A stretch of 64,000 bases of DNA from Pseudomonadota bacterium (lineage in GTDB: Bacteria > Pseudomonadota > Gammaproteobacteria > Xanthomonadales > Rhodanobacteraceae), in the NCBI GenBank assembly GCA_023388255.1, contig JAEWGO010000022.1, forward strand, positions 1 through 64,000. Reading direction: 5' to 3'. A program made the translations under genes and the position numbers. Positions 1 through 8,855 of this stretch are shown piece by piece; the first letter of the stretch is position 1, and each line of letters opens with the position of its first letter. The notes under the pieces were generated by a model. It searched no databases. It was not told the DNA's origin and worked only from the letters and a program-made list of their open reading frames with translations.

Positions 1-326
1 CCGCGGCGCGGCGCGGCACCGCGGCGCGCGGCCGGGGGTTCGCGCCGCGCGCGCACCGGCAAGGCGACCACGTTGTCCTCGGCCTGGGCCTGCGCCACGA
101 TCGCCTCGACATCGAAGCGGCCGAGCACGCCCGCACCGGACAGCTCATGGTCGAGCATCCCGGCCAGCAGCATCTCGCGCACGTGCACAGGCGAGGACGC
201 CAGCCATGCGGCGAACGCCTCGCGTTCGGCGGCGACGGGATCGGCCTTCATCGCATGCAGCCACTCGGCCGCCTCGCGGGAGACGCGCTCGATCTGTTCC
301 TGTTGCGAGCTGCGATAGATTTTCAT
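1..326 (-). CDS. FecR-type anti-sigma regulator, N-terminal part (runs off the left edge)
   Basis: This is the first 108 codons of a FecR-like transmembrane sensor that would control the ECF sigma factor just upstream. The reading frame stays open to the window edge, so the C-terminal periplasmic FecR domain is not visible. Residues about 12-50 match the DUF4880 cytoplasmic domain typical of FecR proteins, with EAAEWL followed by EAFAAWLASSPVHVREM. The start is the ATG at 326, 41 bp after the stop of the sigma gene, on the same strand. Known FecR proteins hold the cognate sigma factor inactive or activate it after a signal from an outer-membrane TonB receptor. No receptor gene is in view. Confidence 0.75.
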   Translation of the reverse strand, partial: MKIYRSSQQEQIERVSREAAEWLHAMKADPVAAEREAFAAWLASSPVHVREMLLAGMLDHELSGAGVLGRFDVEAIVAQAQAEDNVVALPVRARREPPAARRGAAPRR

Positions 327-367
327 GTCTGCGGCCTGTTGACCCTGTCCGTGCGACCCATCGTTCC

Positions 368-889
368 TCAACGCTCAAGGCTGGCGCGAACATGCGCCAG
401 CGCCTCGACGCTGTACTTCTTCACCGTGTGCGCGCTCAAGCCCAGCTTCTGCGCGATTTCCGCGTGCGACAACCCTTCGCGACGTTCCAGCAGCAGCACC
501 GCCAGCCGATTGGCCGGCAGCTGCCCCAGCGCCTCGCCGACCTGGCGCTCCAGATGCCCGCCCGTTTCCGGCGACGAGGACGGCTCCGGATGCTCCATCA
601 GCGTGTCCACGGCTTCCGAATCGAAGACCATCCGGGTGTGGTGCTTGCCGAGGTTGAACTCGCGCACCACATGCGCGGCCACGCCATACAGATATGCGAG
701 CGGATGGTGAACCAGCTCGCTGTTCTTGACCCGCAACAGGCGCAGATAGACCTCCTGCACCACATCTTCCAGATCCTGCGATTGCCAGATGCGCTGCCGC
801 AGAAAGCGGTGCAGGTCGCCGTGGTAACTGCGGAATGCCGACGCCGCAAACTCGCGCGCCTGCTCGGCTGGCGGTGTTGGCTTCAGCAT
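368..889 (-). CDS. ECF-family RNA polymerase sigma factor, FecI-like
   Basis: A 173-residue sigma-70 family protein with only regions 2 and 4, as expected for extracytoplasmic function sigma factors. Region 2 lies at about residues 17-80 and includes DLEDVVQEVYLRLL. Region 4 lies at about 112-168, with a helix-turn-helix around LSHAEIAQKLGLSAHTVKKY. ATG 889 is preferred; a TTG fifteen bases upstream is also in frame. The FecR-like gene follows on the same strand, so the pair probably forms one regulatory unit responding to an envelope or iron-type signal. The target promoters cannot be inferred from this window. Confidence 0.85.
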   Translation of the reverse strand: MLKPTPPAEQAREFAASAFRSYHGDLHRFLRQRIWQSQDLEDVVQEVYLRLLRVKNSELVHHPLAYLYGVAAHVVREFNLGKHHTRMVFDSEAVDTLMEHPEPSSSPETGGHLERQVGEALGQLPANRLAVLLLERREGLSHAEIAQKLGLSAHTVKKYSVEALAHVRASLER

Positions 890-1006
890 GGCGGCAACGG
901 CCAACGCAGCGGCTTGCCCTCGCGGTCGGACTGGATGAATGACGTTGTCTCGCGCATCGGCGAAGAACTGCTCCCGCAGGATTCACGGGGCGTCGGCGAG
1001 AACGCC

Positions 1007-1037
1007 CCCTCTCGCAGGCATAGTGTGTGCGAGAGGG
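1007..1037. repeat. Inverted repeat between trpE and the ECF sigma gene
   Basis: A perfect 10-bp inverted repeat (CCCTCTCGCA at 1007-1016 and TGCGAGAGGG at 1028-1037) is separated by 11 bases. It lies in the 225-bp gap after trpE and before the sigma gene, both on the minus strand. It has no T-run on either side. It could be a factor-independent terminator of trpE lacking a tail, or an operator or attenuator for the sigma gene. The sequence alone does not decide. Confidence 0.45.
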
Positions 1038-1114
1038 CGATTAGGGTACTCGCGGGCGTGGACTTTTTGCGACCCCTGCCCCAGACCGCGCGATTGCGGG
1101 CCTGGTGCGCGCGA

Positions 1115-2590
1115 CTACAGGCCGCTCGCGGCTTGCGCGACGGCGCGGAACAGGGCGCGACCCTTGTTCATCGTCTCCTCCCACTCGGCCTGCGGGTCGG
1201 AGTCGAACACCACGCCGCCGCCAGCCTGCACGTACAGGCGGCCGTCCTGGATCACCGCGGTGCGGATCGCGATCGCGGTGTCGGCGTCGCCGTTCCAGCC
1301 GATGTAGCCGATCGCGCCGGCGTAGATGTTGCGCTTGTGCGGTTCCAGTTCCTGGATGATCTCGATCGCGCGGATCTTCGGCGCGCCGCTGACGGTGCCG
1401 GCCGGGAACGTGGCCTTCAGCACGTCCATGTACGAGAGCCCGTCGCGCAGCTCGCCTTCGACCTGGCTGACGATGTGCATCACGTGCGAGTAGCGCTCGA
1501 TCACGAAACTCTCGGTCAGCTTGACGCTGCCGGTCTTGCTGACCCGGCCGACATCATTGCGGCCGAGGTCGATCAGCATCAGGTGTTCGGCGCGCTCCTT
1601 GGCGTCGGCGAGCAGTTCCTGTTCCAGCGCGAAGTCTTCCTCGACCGTCTTGCCGCGCGGGCGCGTGCCGGCGATCGGACGCACCACGACCTTGCCTTGC
1701 TTCAGGCGAACCAGGATCTCGGGCGAGGAGCCGACGATCTGCGTGCGGCCGAGGTCGACGAAGTACATGTAGGGCGACGGATTGAGCGCGCGCAATGCGC
1801 GGTACACGTCGACCGGCCGCGCGCGGAACGGCACGGACAAACGTTGCGACGGCACCACCTGGAAGATGTCGCCGGCGCGGATGTATTCCTTCGCCTTCGT
1901 GACCATCGCCTCGTACTGCTCGCGCGTGAAGCTCGACTTGAAATCGGTTTCCTCCAGCGCCTTCGGATCGAGCACATCGGGATAGCCGGAGCCGGAACGA
2001 CGCAGGCGGAACGCGAGTTCGTCGAGCCGGCGCAAGGCGCGCGCATACGCCCGCGGTTGCGCCGGATCGGCGTGCACGATCAGGTAGAGGCGGCCCTTGA
2101 GGTTGTCGAACACGGCGACTTCCTCGCTCAGCATCAGCAGCGCATCCGGCGTGCCCAGCAGGTCAGGCTTGTCGCTGCGCGCAAGGCGCGGTTCGATCCA
2201 GCCGACCGTCTCGAAGCCGAAATGGCCGACCAGTCCGCCACTGAACGCCGGCAGATCCGCGAGCTGGGCAGCCTTGTACGTCGCGCGGATGTTCTCGATT
2301 TCGGCGAGCGGGTCGGCCAGCTCGCGCGCCTCGACGACCTCGCCGAGCTCCTCGATCGTCAAGATGTTTCCGCGCAGTGCGTATACGCGCCGGCATGGCA
2401 GGCCGATGATCGAATGACGCCCCCAGTTCTCGCCGCCCTCGACCGATTCGAACAGGTACGAGTACGGTCCGTCGGCGAGTTTGAGATACACCGACAGCGG
2501 CGTGTCGAGATCGGACAGCACCTCGCGCACGACCGGAATGCGGTTGTAGCCCTCGGCGGCGAGCGCGTTGAATTCGTCCTGCGTGATCAC
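1115..2590 (-). CDS. trpE: Anthranilate synthase component I
   Basis: A 491-residue chorismate-using enzyme that makes anthranilate with a TrpG glutaminase partner, the first step of tryptophan biosynthesis in the cytoplasm. The N-terminal Anth_synt_I domain contains the LFES feedback-site motif, and the C-terminal chorismate-binding domain contains GTRPRGKT, ELLADAKERAEHLMLIDLGR and PAGTVSGAPK. The GTG at 2590 is chosen because family members begin just ahead of the GYNRIPVVREVL segment; the frame stays open 72 bases further upstream, so a longer start is possible. trpG, trpD and trpC do not follow it here: the next gene downstream is the sigma factor. Confidence 0.95.
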   Translation of the reverse strand: MITQDEFNALAAEGYNRIPVVREVLSDLDTPLSVYLKLADGPYSYLFESVEGGENWGRHSIIGLPCRRVYALRGNILTIEELGEVVEARELADPLAEIENIRATYKAAQLADLPAFSGGLVGHFGFETVGWIEPRLARSDKPDLLGTPDALLMLSEEVAVFDNLKGRLYLIVHADPAQPRAYARALRRLDELAFRLRRSGSGYPDVLDPKALEETDFKSSFTREQYEAMVTKAKEYIRAGDIFQVVPSQRLSVPFRARPVDVYRALRALNPSPYMYFVDLGRTQIVGSSPEILVRLKQGKVVVRPIAGTRPRGKTVEEDFALEQELLADAKERAEHLMLIDLGRNDVGRVSKTGSVKLTESFVIERYSHVMHIVSQVEGELRDGLSYMDVLKATFPAGTVSGAPKIRAIEIIQELEPHKRNIYAGAIGYIGWNGDADTAIAIRTAVIQDGRLYVQAGGGVVFDSDPQAEWEETMNKGRALFRAVAQAASGL

Positions 2591-2720
2591 GAATCGGACC
2601 TGCAATGGGGCGGTCGGCAACGATAACAGGGCGTGTTGCGCTGCGACAGCGCGAAGCAGCAACAGCTTCGATCACGCCGCGAGCGCCCGAACGTGGGCTT
2701 TGCGGGCTCACGCGGCTGAT

Positions 2721-4760
2721 CTAGGTCTGCGCTCCGACCGGCGCATCCGGCGCGAGCCTTCGTCGCGGCATCCCGGCAAGCACCAGCTTGAACTCGACGC
2801 CGCTGCCGTCGGCCAGATTGCGCGCTGCGGCGCTGCCGCGGTGCAGATCGGCGACCAGCCGCACCACATACAGGCCGAGGCCGAGGTGCGGCGTTGCACC
2901 GCTCGCCGCGCCGCTGGCGCGCACGCTGACCAGCGAATCGAACAACCGCTCCTGCATCGGCGCGGGCAATAGTGGACCGGAATTGGAAACCCGGATGGTC
3001 GCACCGCCACCCTCGCGCTCCAGGACCAACGCGATCCAGCCGTCCGCAGGCGCGAACGAGCGCGCATTGTCGAACAACTTGTCGAGCGCCTGCGCAATCA
3101 GATCCGGCGCCCCATGGAACGCGACGCTGTCCTCCGGAACGCCTACGTCCAGGCGGCGTCCGCCGACGAGGCTGCGATAGCTTTCGGCGCACCCGGCAAC
3201 CAGCGCACGCAGGTCGAAATCCTCGGCCTCCGCACCGGCGATCGCGCGCTCGATGCGGTTCGCCTCGCTCATCGCCCGCACGATTGCACCGAGGCGGTCG
3301 GCACCATCGCGTGCGCGAGAGAGATAGGGCCGCGCGGTCGCCGGCAGATCATGATGGTCCAGGTTGTCGAGCGAGGACTTCACGATCGCCAGCGGGGTGT
3401 TCAGCTCGTGCGACAGCTTCGAAGCCAGGCTGCGCAGGTAGTCGGTATACGCGGCAACTTCGTCGACCAGCTTGCCGAAGCTGCGCGCGAGGTCACCGAG
3501 TTCGTCCGGCGCGTCGACCAGCGGCAGCGGACCGTCCAGACGTCCGGACGTGCGCACCGCATGCTCGGCCGCGTTGCGCAGGCGGCGGATGCGGAACGAC
3601 AACGACGCACCGAACACCAGCAGGATCGCGCCGGCGATCGCCAACGCGGCCAGCGTGGCGACGGCGAGACCGACCAGCGCGCGGTTCGCCAGCAGCGGCA
3701 GCGCGCGGCTGGCCTGCTCCAGCACGAGCGCGCCGCGCACGCCGTCGGCGCCCAGCACCGGTACTGCCGCGGTCAGCACGACCACACCGTCCTGCCGCGC
3801 ACCTCGCCAGCTCGTCGCCGCGATGCCGGACAGCGCCTGCCAGACCTCCGGCGCGTCGATGCGCGGCGGATCACCACCGAGCGCGACGGAGCCAACGAAC
3901 GCCGGCGCGATTGCGAGACGGTAGATCAGTCCGGCGAAACTGCCGGTCTCGTCGGCGTGTTTCGCATCAGCGGCGACCAGTCTCCCGGCGTCGGCGAGCA
4001 GCCAGCCGTCCAGCGTGACGAGGCGCGCACGCGAATGCTCCGGCACCAAGGGTTTCAGCGCACGCTCGGCGACGGCGGCATAGCTCGCCAGTGCGCGCAG
4101 CTCGGGTTGATCCGGACCGGGTTGCGCCGCGTCGTACACGCCGAGCCCGATGCGGTCGACTTCGGTTCCACGCGGCAGACGCAATTCGATACGGTAGCCG
4201 GAGCCGTCTTCCTGCAGCGCGCCGGCAACGCGCTCGGGCAGGCTTGTGCCGGGTTGCAGCGCGGGCGCCACGAATGCGCCCGGCGCTGCACTCGACAGCA
4301 GATAGCGACGAGTTTCCTCGCCATGGGCGAGCTGCAAGGTCACGTGGTCGCCAAGCACCGCACGCGGATCGGCCGGATCGACCCGCGTGCGCGTCGCGTC
4401 GCGCACGTCGGCGAGCAGGTACAGCCCATCGCGCCCCTGCGCCAGCATCACACGCAGCTTCTGCGCATCCTGCGGCGGCCCCAGCGCTTGCGCGAACGGA
4501 CGCAGCGCACTCCAATCGTCAGCGTAGCCGTCGACGACGATCGGCTCGGTCACGCGATGCACGTACAAGGTCGCGCCAGCCCGTGGCCATTGGATCTGCC
4601 GCGCATCCAGCGCCTTGGCGAGCATGCCCGCGGAGGCCAACAAGGCTTGCTCTTGACCCTGCCGGAGCAGCGCCTCGGTCTGGCGCACGAATTGCCAACC
4701 GGCCCACGGCAATGCGAGCGTCGACAGCGCGACCAGCAGGAGTTTCAGGCGTAGCGACAT
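2721..4760 (-). CDS. Histidine kinase of the dedicated sortase system
   Basis: A 679-residue membrane sensor kinase. A transmembrane segment near residues 5-20 is followed by a large extracytoplasmic sensor, a second membrane segment around residues 355-380, a HAMP-like linker, the phosphoacceptor region with KLSHELNTPL (His near residue 450), and a C-terminal HATPase. The HATPase has DNARSF in the N-box and GLGLYVVRLV in the G2 region. The response regulator is 114 bp upstream on the same strand, and the sortase and its target are divergent. This arrangement matches the 'proteobacterial dedicated sortase system' kinase family. The signal it detects is unknown. Confidence 0.88.
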   Translation of the reverse strand: MSLRLKLLLVALSTLALPWAGWQFVRQTEALLRQGQEQALLASAGMLAKALDARQIQWPRAGATLYVHRVTEPIVVDGYADDWSALRPFAQALGPPQDAQKLRVMLAQGRDGLYLLADVRDATRTRVDPADPRAVLGDHVTLQLAHGEETRRYLLSSAAPGAFVAPALQPGTSLPERVAGALQEDGSGYRIELRLPRGTEVDRIGLGVYDAAQPGPDQPELRALASYAAVAERALKPLVPEHSRARLVTLDGWLLADAGRLVAADAKHADETGSFAGLIYRLAIAPAFVGSVALGGDPPRIDAPEVWQALSGIAATSWRGARQDGVVVLTAAVPVLGADGVRGALVLEQASRALPLLANRALVGLAVATLAALAIAGAILLVFGASLSFRIRRLRNAAEHAVRTSGRLDGPLPLVDAPDELGDLARSFGKLVDEVAAYTDYLRSLASKLSHELNTPLAIVKSSLDNLDHHDLPATARPYLSRARDGADRLGAIVRAMSEANRIERAIAGAEAEDFDLRALVAGCAESYRSLVGGRRLDVGVPEDSVAFHGAPDLIAQALDKLFDNARSFAPADGWIALVLEREGGGATIRVSNSGPLLPAPMQERLFDSLVSVRASGAASGATPHLGLGLYVVRLVADLHRGSAAARNLADGSGVEFKLVLAGMPRRRLAPDAPVGAQT

Positions 4761-4874
4761 GCAGGAGCCGGAGTCGGAATCGGTGATTGGGGATTCGAAA
4801 CCGCAAAGACCTCATCGGATCGAACGGCGCAGCAAACCAGGAGGACGAAGTGGCGAAGCCGAAGCCCTCGTTCC

Positions 4875-5576
4875 CTACTCCACGATGCCGGCTTTCCACC
4901 GATAGCCGGCGCCATGCACCGTGTCGATCGAATCGAACGCAGCGTCGATGGCGATGAACTTCTTGCGGATGCGCTTGATATGCGAGGTGATCGTCGCGTC
5001 GTCGACCACGACCTGCGCGTCGCGCATGAGCTGGTCGCGACTCTTGACGTGACCGGGAAACCGCACCAGCGTGTGCACCATCCAGAACTCGGTGACGGTC
5101 AGCGGCACGTCGATGCCGTTCCATGTCACGCGCATGCGCTCGGTTTCCAGTTTCAGCGGACCCTGCGCGATCAGGCTGTCGGCGGTGGCGGGCTTCTTCA
5201 ATGCCTCCATTCGCCGGAACAGCGCGTTGATGCGCGCGGCGAGCTGGTGCAACGAGATGTCCTTGGCGAGGTAGTCATCGGCGCCGAGGCGCAGGCCGGA
5301 GATCACGTCGAAATCCGAATCGCGCGCGGTCAGGAACAGGATCGGCAATGCCGGCGCGCGGGAGCGCAGATTGCGACAGAGCTCGAAGCCGCCTTCGGGC
5401 TCATCACCGAGGCCGACGTCGATGATGACCAGTTCCGGAAGGCGCTGCGCGAACGCGCTTTCGGCTTCGCCACGCGAGGCGTAGCCGCGCACGTCGTAAC
5501 CGAGGCGGGTCAAGGCTTCCGAATAGTTCGCGCGGATCAGCGGCTCGTCCTCGACGATGGCGATATGACGTGGCAT
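4875..5576 (-). CDS. Response regulator of the dedicated sortase system
   Basis: A 233-residue OmpR/PhoB-class regulator. The receiver domain covers about residues 1-118; VEDEPLI carries the acidic pocket, IIDVGLG the phosphoacceptor Asp, and LTARDSD the conserved Thr. A winged-helix DNA-binding domain follows, ending GAGYRWK. ATG 5576 is chosen over one 12 bases upstream because a GGAG sits eight bases before it. It is transcribed ahead of the histidine kinase and divergently from the sortase target gene, so it probably acts in the 5577-5749 region. Confidence 0.9.
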   Translation of the reverse strand: MPRHIAIVEDEPLIRANYSEALTRLGYDVRGYASRGEAESAFAQRLPELVIIDVGLGDEPEGGFELCRNLRSRAPALPILFLTARDSDFDVISGLRLGADDYLAKDISLHQLAARINALFRRMEALKKPATADSLIAQGPLKLETERMRVTWNGIDVPLTVTEFWMVHTLVRFPGHVKSRDQLMRDAQVVVDDATITSHIKRIRKKFIAIDAAFDSIDTVHGAGYRWKAGIVE

Positions 5577-5749
5577 GGGCAACTCCATGGAGATGCGACC
5601 AGCTTACGCAGGCGCGCGCGACGCATGCAACGGCCAACGCGCGGGCGCCCGCGCTTCGCCACAAACCATCGCCGAATCGACCGCATGCGGGCTGACGTCG
5701 CGCCCGTGGTGCCGCTGCAATGCAGCCGCACATCCACGGGAGGAAGGCC
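5577..5749. promoter_or_regulatory. Divergent control region of the sortase cassette
   Basis: These 173 bp separate the response regulator (left, minus) from the VIT/VWA target gene (right, plus), so both promoters must lie here or in the flanking codons. A strong ribosome binding site (GGGAGGAAGG) precedes the target start at 5750. I could not pick out convincing -35/-10 boxes or a direct-repeat binding site by eye. Confidence 0.5.
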
Positions 5750-7735
5750 ATGTTCGTTCGCCATGACACACCTGCACGGTTTCAAGGCATGCGGCTGCAC
5801 TGGCTCGCCCTGCTCCTGCTGCTGGTCGGCACCGGCGCGCAGTGCGGCGAAGGCGGTTTCGGCAGCATCAGCGCGCAGGACGAGCAAGGGCACGCGTTCG
5901 AACTGGTCGCGCTCGACAGTGCCGTCGACTACACGGTCAGCGGACTCGTCGCCGAGGCGCGCATCCACCAGCGCTTCACCAACCACGGCGCTGGCTGGAT
6001 CGACGCTCAATACCTGCTGCCGCTGCCGCAAGGCGCGGCCGTGCACGACCTCGAACTGCACATCGGCAACCGCACGATCGTCGGAGAAATCCACGAGAAG
6101 GAGGAAGCGCGCGCGATCTACATCGACGCCGCGGCAACCGGGCGCCGTGCCGGGCTGGTGGAATCCGACCGCGCGCAGCTGTTCCGCACCGCGGTCGCAA
6201 ACGTCGGACCAGGCGAGACGATCGACGTCGAGGTGCGCTGGTGGCAGCAGATCGCGTACCGCGACGGCCGCTTCGAATTGGTGCTGCCTCTGACCTACAC
6301 GCCACGCTTCGAGCCGACATCGGGTTTGAACGGCGACGTTGCCGGGACCGGCCATGCGAACGGCGACGACGTGCACACGCATGACGCGCCGCGTGTGCGC
6401 GTGCATCTGGCCATCGACGCCGGCTTTGCGCTGGCGCAGGTCGAAAGCCCGAGCCATGCACTCAAGGTCGCCGGTTCCGGCGCGCACCGCACGGTCGAAC
6501 TTGCCGACGGTGCGGTGCCAGCCGATCGCGATTTCGTGCTGCGCTGGACGCCGGTACCCACGGAGATCCCGCAGTCCAGCGTGCTGGTCGAACGCCGCAA
6601 CGGCGAAACCTGGGCGCTGGCGATGCTGCTGCCGCCGACGCAACTGCCCGATCCGCTGCCGCGCGAGCTGATCCTCGTCATCGACACGTCCGGCTCGATG
6701 CACGGCGCGTCGATCGACCAGGCCAAGGCGGCGCTCGATCTCGCACTGGAGTCGCTGCGTCCGCGGGATCGTTTCAACGTGATCCAGTTCAATTCGGTCG
6801 TCGAGACATTGTTCGACGCCGCCGTGCCGGCGACCCCGAAGGACGTGCGCCTGGCACGTGATTGGGTCGCCGCCCTGCGCGCCGACGGCGGCACTGAAAT
6901 GGGCGCCGCACTGACGCGCGCGTTGGCTGGAAACGCGCCAGCCGGCTACGTGCGCCAGATCGTGTTCGCCACCGATGGCGCAGTCGACGACGCGCCCGGA
7001 CTGTATGCCGGCATCGATGCCGCACTTGGCGAGTCGCGCCTGTTCACGGTCGGCATCGGCAGCGCGCCGAACGCGCATTTCATCGAACGCGCGGCGCAAC
7101 TCGGCCGCGGCAGCGCAATCGTGATCCGCCAACTGGGCGACGTCGGCACGCGCATGCGCGAACTGTTCGCCAAGCTCGACAGCCCCGCATTGCGCGACGT
7201 CGTGCTGGATTGGCCGGACGTGGCGGAAAGCTATCCACGGCGCCTGCCCGATCTGTACGCGGGCGAGCCGATGATCGCGGTCGCGCACGTCACGCAGGCG
7301 CACGGAACGCTTGCCGCGCACGCGGATGGTCGCGACGCGCCATGGTCGACGAGCCTGCGCCTCGACGGCGCAACGGCGGGCACAGGCATCGCACGGTTGT
7401 GGGCTCAGCGCAAGGTGGAAGATCTGCAGCAGCAACAGGAGCGCGGTGCCGACACAGACACGACGCGCAAGGCAATCCTCGAGCTCGCACTGGACCATCA
7501 TCTGGTCACCGCCTATACGAGTCTGGTCGCGGTCGACCGCACGCCGGCCACCCGCGCGGATGCGACGCCGGTGCGCATCGCCAACGGCTTGCCGGCCGGC
7601 AGCGATGGCTTCGCGCAGACCGCAACGCCGGCGACGCTTGAAGCGCTGCTCGGCCTCGCCTTGTGCACGCTGGCGGCGCTAGTCGCGATCGCACCGCGTC
7701 GCGATCGCAGGATACGCACATGCGAGCTGGCATAG
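5750..7735 (+). CDS. Sortase target protein with VIT and VWA domains
   Basis: A 661-residue exported protein. A signal peptide (about 1-32) is followed by a vault/inter-alpha-trypsin (VIT) domain at about 40-165. A von Willebrand A domain starts at about residue 303; its metal-binding motif DTSGSMHG is near 311. The C-terminus carries a sorting-signal-like tail: FAQTA at 621-625, a hydrophobic stretch, then basic RRDRR. The first residues of the signal differ from the LPxT form expected for sortase substrates. The stop overlaps the sortase start by 16 bases. It should be covalently attached or processed by that sortase; its binding partner is unknown. Confidence 0.9.
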   Translation: MFVRHDTPARFQGMRLHWLALLLLLVGTGAQCGEGGFGSISAQDEQGHAFELVALDSAVDYTVSGLVAEARIHQRFTNHGAGWIDAQYLLPLPQGAAVHDLELHIGNRTIVGEIHEKEEARAIYIDAAATGRRAGLVESDRAQLFRTAVANVGPGETIDVEVRWWQQIAYRDGRFELVLPLTYTPRFEPTSGLNGDVAGTGHANGDDVHTHDAPRVRVHLAIDAGFALAQVESPSHALKVAGSGAHRTVELADGAVPADRDFVLRWTPVPTEIPQSSVLVERRNGETWALAMLLPPTQLPDPLPRELILVIDTSGSMHGASIDQAKAALDLALESLRPRDRFNVIQFNSVVETLFDAAVPATPKDVRLARDWVAALRADGGTEMGAALTRALAGNAPAGYVRQIVFATDGAVDDAPGLYAGIDAALGESRLFTVGIGSAPNAHFIERAAQLGRGSAIVIRQLGDVGTRMRELFAKLDSPALRDVVLDWPDVAESYPRRLPDLYAGEPMIAVAHVTQAHGTLAAHADGRDAPWSTSLRLDGATAGTGIARLWAQRKVEDLQQQQERGADTDTTRKAILELALDHHLVTAYTSLVAVDRTPATRADATPVRIANGLPAGSDGFAQTATPATLEALLGLALCTLAALVAIAPRRDRRIRTCELA

Positions 7736-8439
7736 CGCTTCCATCCGCGCGGCCCGCGAGTTCGCCATCCGTCGCCATGCACGCTTTGGCAGGCACAGCC
7801 GGAACGCGCTGGTCGATGCGGATCGCGTTCGCATTCGCGGCGGTCGGCCTGCTGCCGCTCGGACACGCGGCGTATCTGCACGCGAAGGCCGAACTGGCAC
7901 AGGTGCTGCTGGAGCATGCATGGCAGCAGGCGCTGGCGAACGGCGGCAACCCGCAGCCATGGCCATGGGCCGACACGACGCCGGTGGCGCGCATCGGTAT
8001 CGCGCGGCTCGGCGTCGAGCAGATCGTGCTCAGCGGCGATTCCGGCCGCACGCTCGCGTTCGGGCCTGGTTGGGCGCCGTCCAGCGCCCCTCCGGGCGCA
8101 CATGGGCTGGTCGTCATCAGCGCGCATCGCGACACGCATTTCGCGTTCCTGCGCAAGCTGGTCCAGGGGGACAGCGTGATGCTCGATACACGCCAAGGCA
8201 GTCGGGGCTATCGCGTCAGCGCAACGCAGATCGTCGACGTGCGCCACGACATGTTGCCCGCTGCGGATGCGGCCGACGGCTTGCTGCTGGTCACCTGCTA
8301 TCCGTTCGATGCGCTCGTGCCGGGCGGCCCGCTGCGCTACGTCGTCAGCGCGGTGGCCGACGATGCTGCCCGCGTTTTGCCACCAACGATCGCCGATTCG
8401 ACCCGAGGCGTGCGCGATGCGGCCATCGCGTCACGTTGA
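7720..8439 (+). CDS. Sortase, dedicated proteobacterial (marine) type
   Basis: A 239-residue cysteine transpeptidase. Hydrophobic residues at about 30-50 form a membrane anchor, and the sortase fold follows. All three catalytic residues are visible: His136 in ISAHRDTHF, Cys193 in LLVTCYPFD and Arg206 in GPLRYVV. ATG 7720 overlaps the end of the target gene, which implies translational coupling; another ATG at 7777 is possible. In Gram-negative bacteria such sortases usually occur once per genome, next to a single VIT/VWA substrate and a two-component system, exactly as here. The acceptor to which the substrate is linked is not known. Confidence 0.92.
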   Translation: MRAGIALPSARPASSPSVAMHALAGTAGTRWSMRIAFAFAAVGLLPLGHAAYLHAKAELAQVLLEHAWQQALANGGNPQPWPWADTTPVARIGIARLGVEQIVLSGDSGRTLAFGPGWAPSSAPPGAHGLVVISAHRDTHFAFLRKLVQGDSVMLDTRQGSRGYRVSATQIVDVRHDMLPAADAADGLLLVTCYPFDALVPGGPLRYVVSAVADDAARVLPPTIADSTRGVRDAAIASR

Positions 8440-8472
8440 AATGACATTGCACCACCACCGCGAGGAAACACC

Positions 8473-8586
8473 ATGAACTCCGATCGCCCCGACCCGAACG
8501 CCGAACTCTATTCGCGCGAACCGCTGCGCGTCGTGTTCGCGCTGCTCGCGCTTGCCCTCGGCCTGCTGACCGCTGCGCACGGCTAA
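8473..8586 (+). CDS. 37-residue single-pass membrane peptide
   Basis: A short ORF preceded by GAGGAA and starting at ATG 8473. It encodes a charged N-terminus and then a hydrophobic helix (VVFALLALALGLLTAA) near the C-terminus. It lies 33 bp after the sortase and 12 bp before another small ORF with its own strong ribosome binding site, so it probably belongs to the same transcript. I do not recognise a family. Its function could be linked to the sortase system by position only. Confidence 0.5.
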   Translation: MNSDRPDPNAELYSREPLRVVFALLALALGLLTAAHG

Positions 8587-8598
8587 AAGGAGAACCGC

Positions 8599-8781
8599 AT
8601 GGATCGTCATCACAACGCAACGCATTGCGTCCGCCCTGTCGCAGACGAAGCCCGCCGCGATGCTCTGGTCGATGCGCTGTGGCTCGGTGGCGAAGCAATC
8701 GTCGCGCCCGCGTGCCGAGTTGCGGAAGAGCCGTATCGCAGCCGCGACGACTGGCCCGATCCTGACTGGCAGGTGCTCTGA
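8599..8781 (+). CDS. 60-residue acidic small protein
   Basis: ATG 8599 is preceded by AAAGGAGAACCGC, a near-ideal ribosome binding site. The protein is soluble, rich in Asp, Arg and Trp near its end (RDDWPDPDWQVL), and has no recognisable motif. It follows the sortase and the 37-residue peptide on the plus strand and precedes the convergent rpe. The ribosome binding site is the main argument that it is translated. Confidence 0.5.
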   Translation: MDRHHNATHCVRPVADEARRDALVDALWLGGEAIVAPACRVAEEPYRSRDDWPDPDWQVL

Positions 8782-8855
8782 CTTGCGCTTGCTGCACCCG
8801 CGCCGGGTCCGCCCCGAACTCCTCCTCGGCCTGGCGCGGTCTTTTCACAGCGATT

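Noticed and set aside
206..2626. Long plus-strand frame of about 806 codons opposite trpE and the sigma gene
   Set aside because: It is antisense to two well-supported genes, has the Arg/His/Ala-rich composition of a shadow frame in GC-rich DNA, and matches no family.
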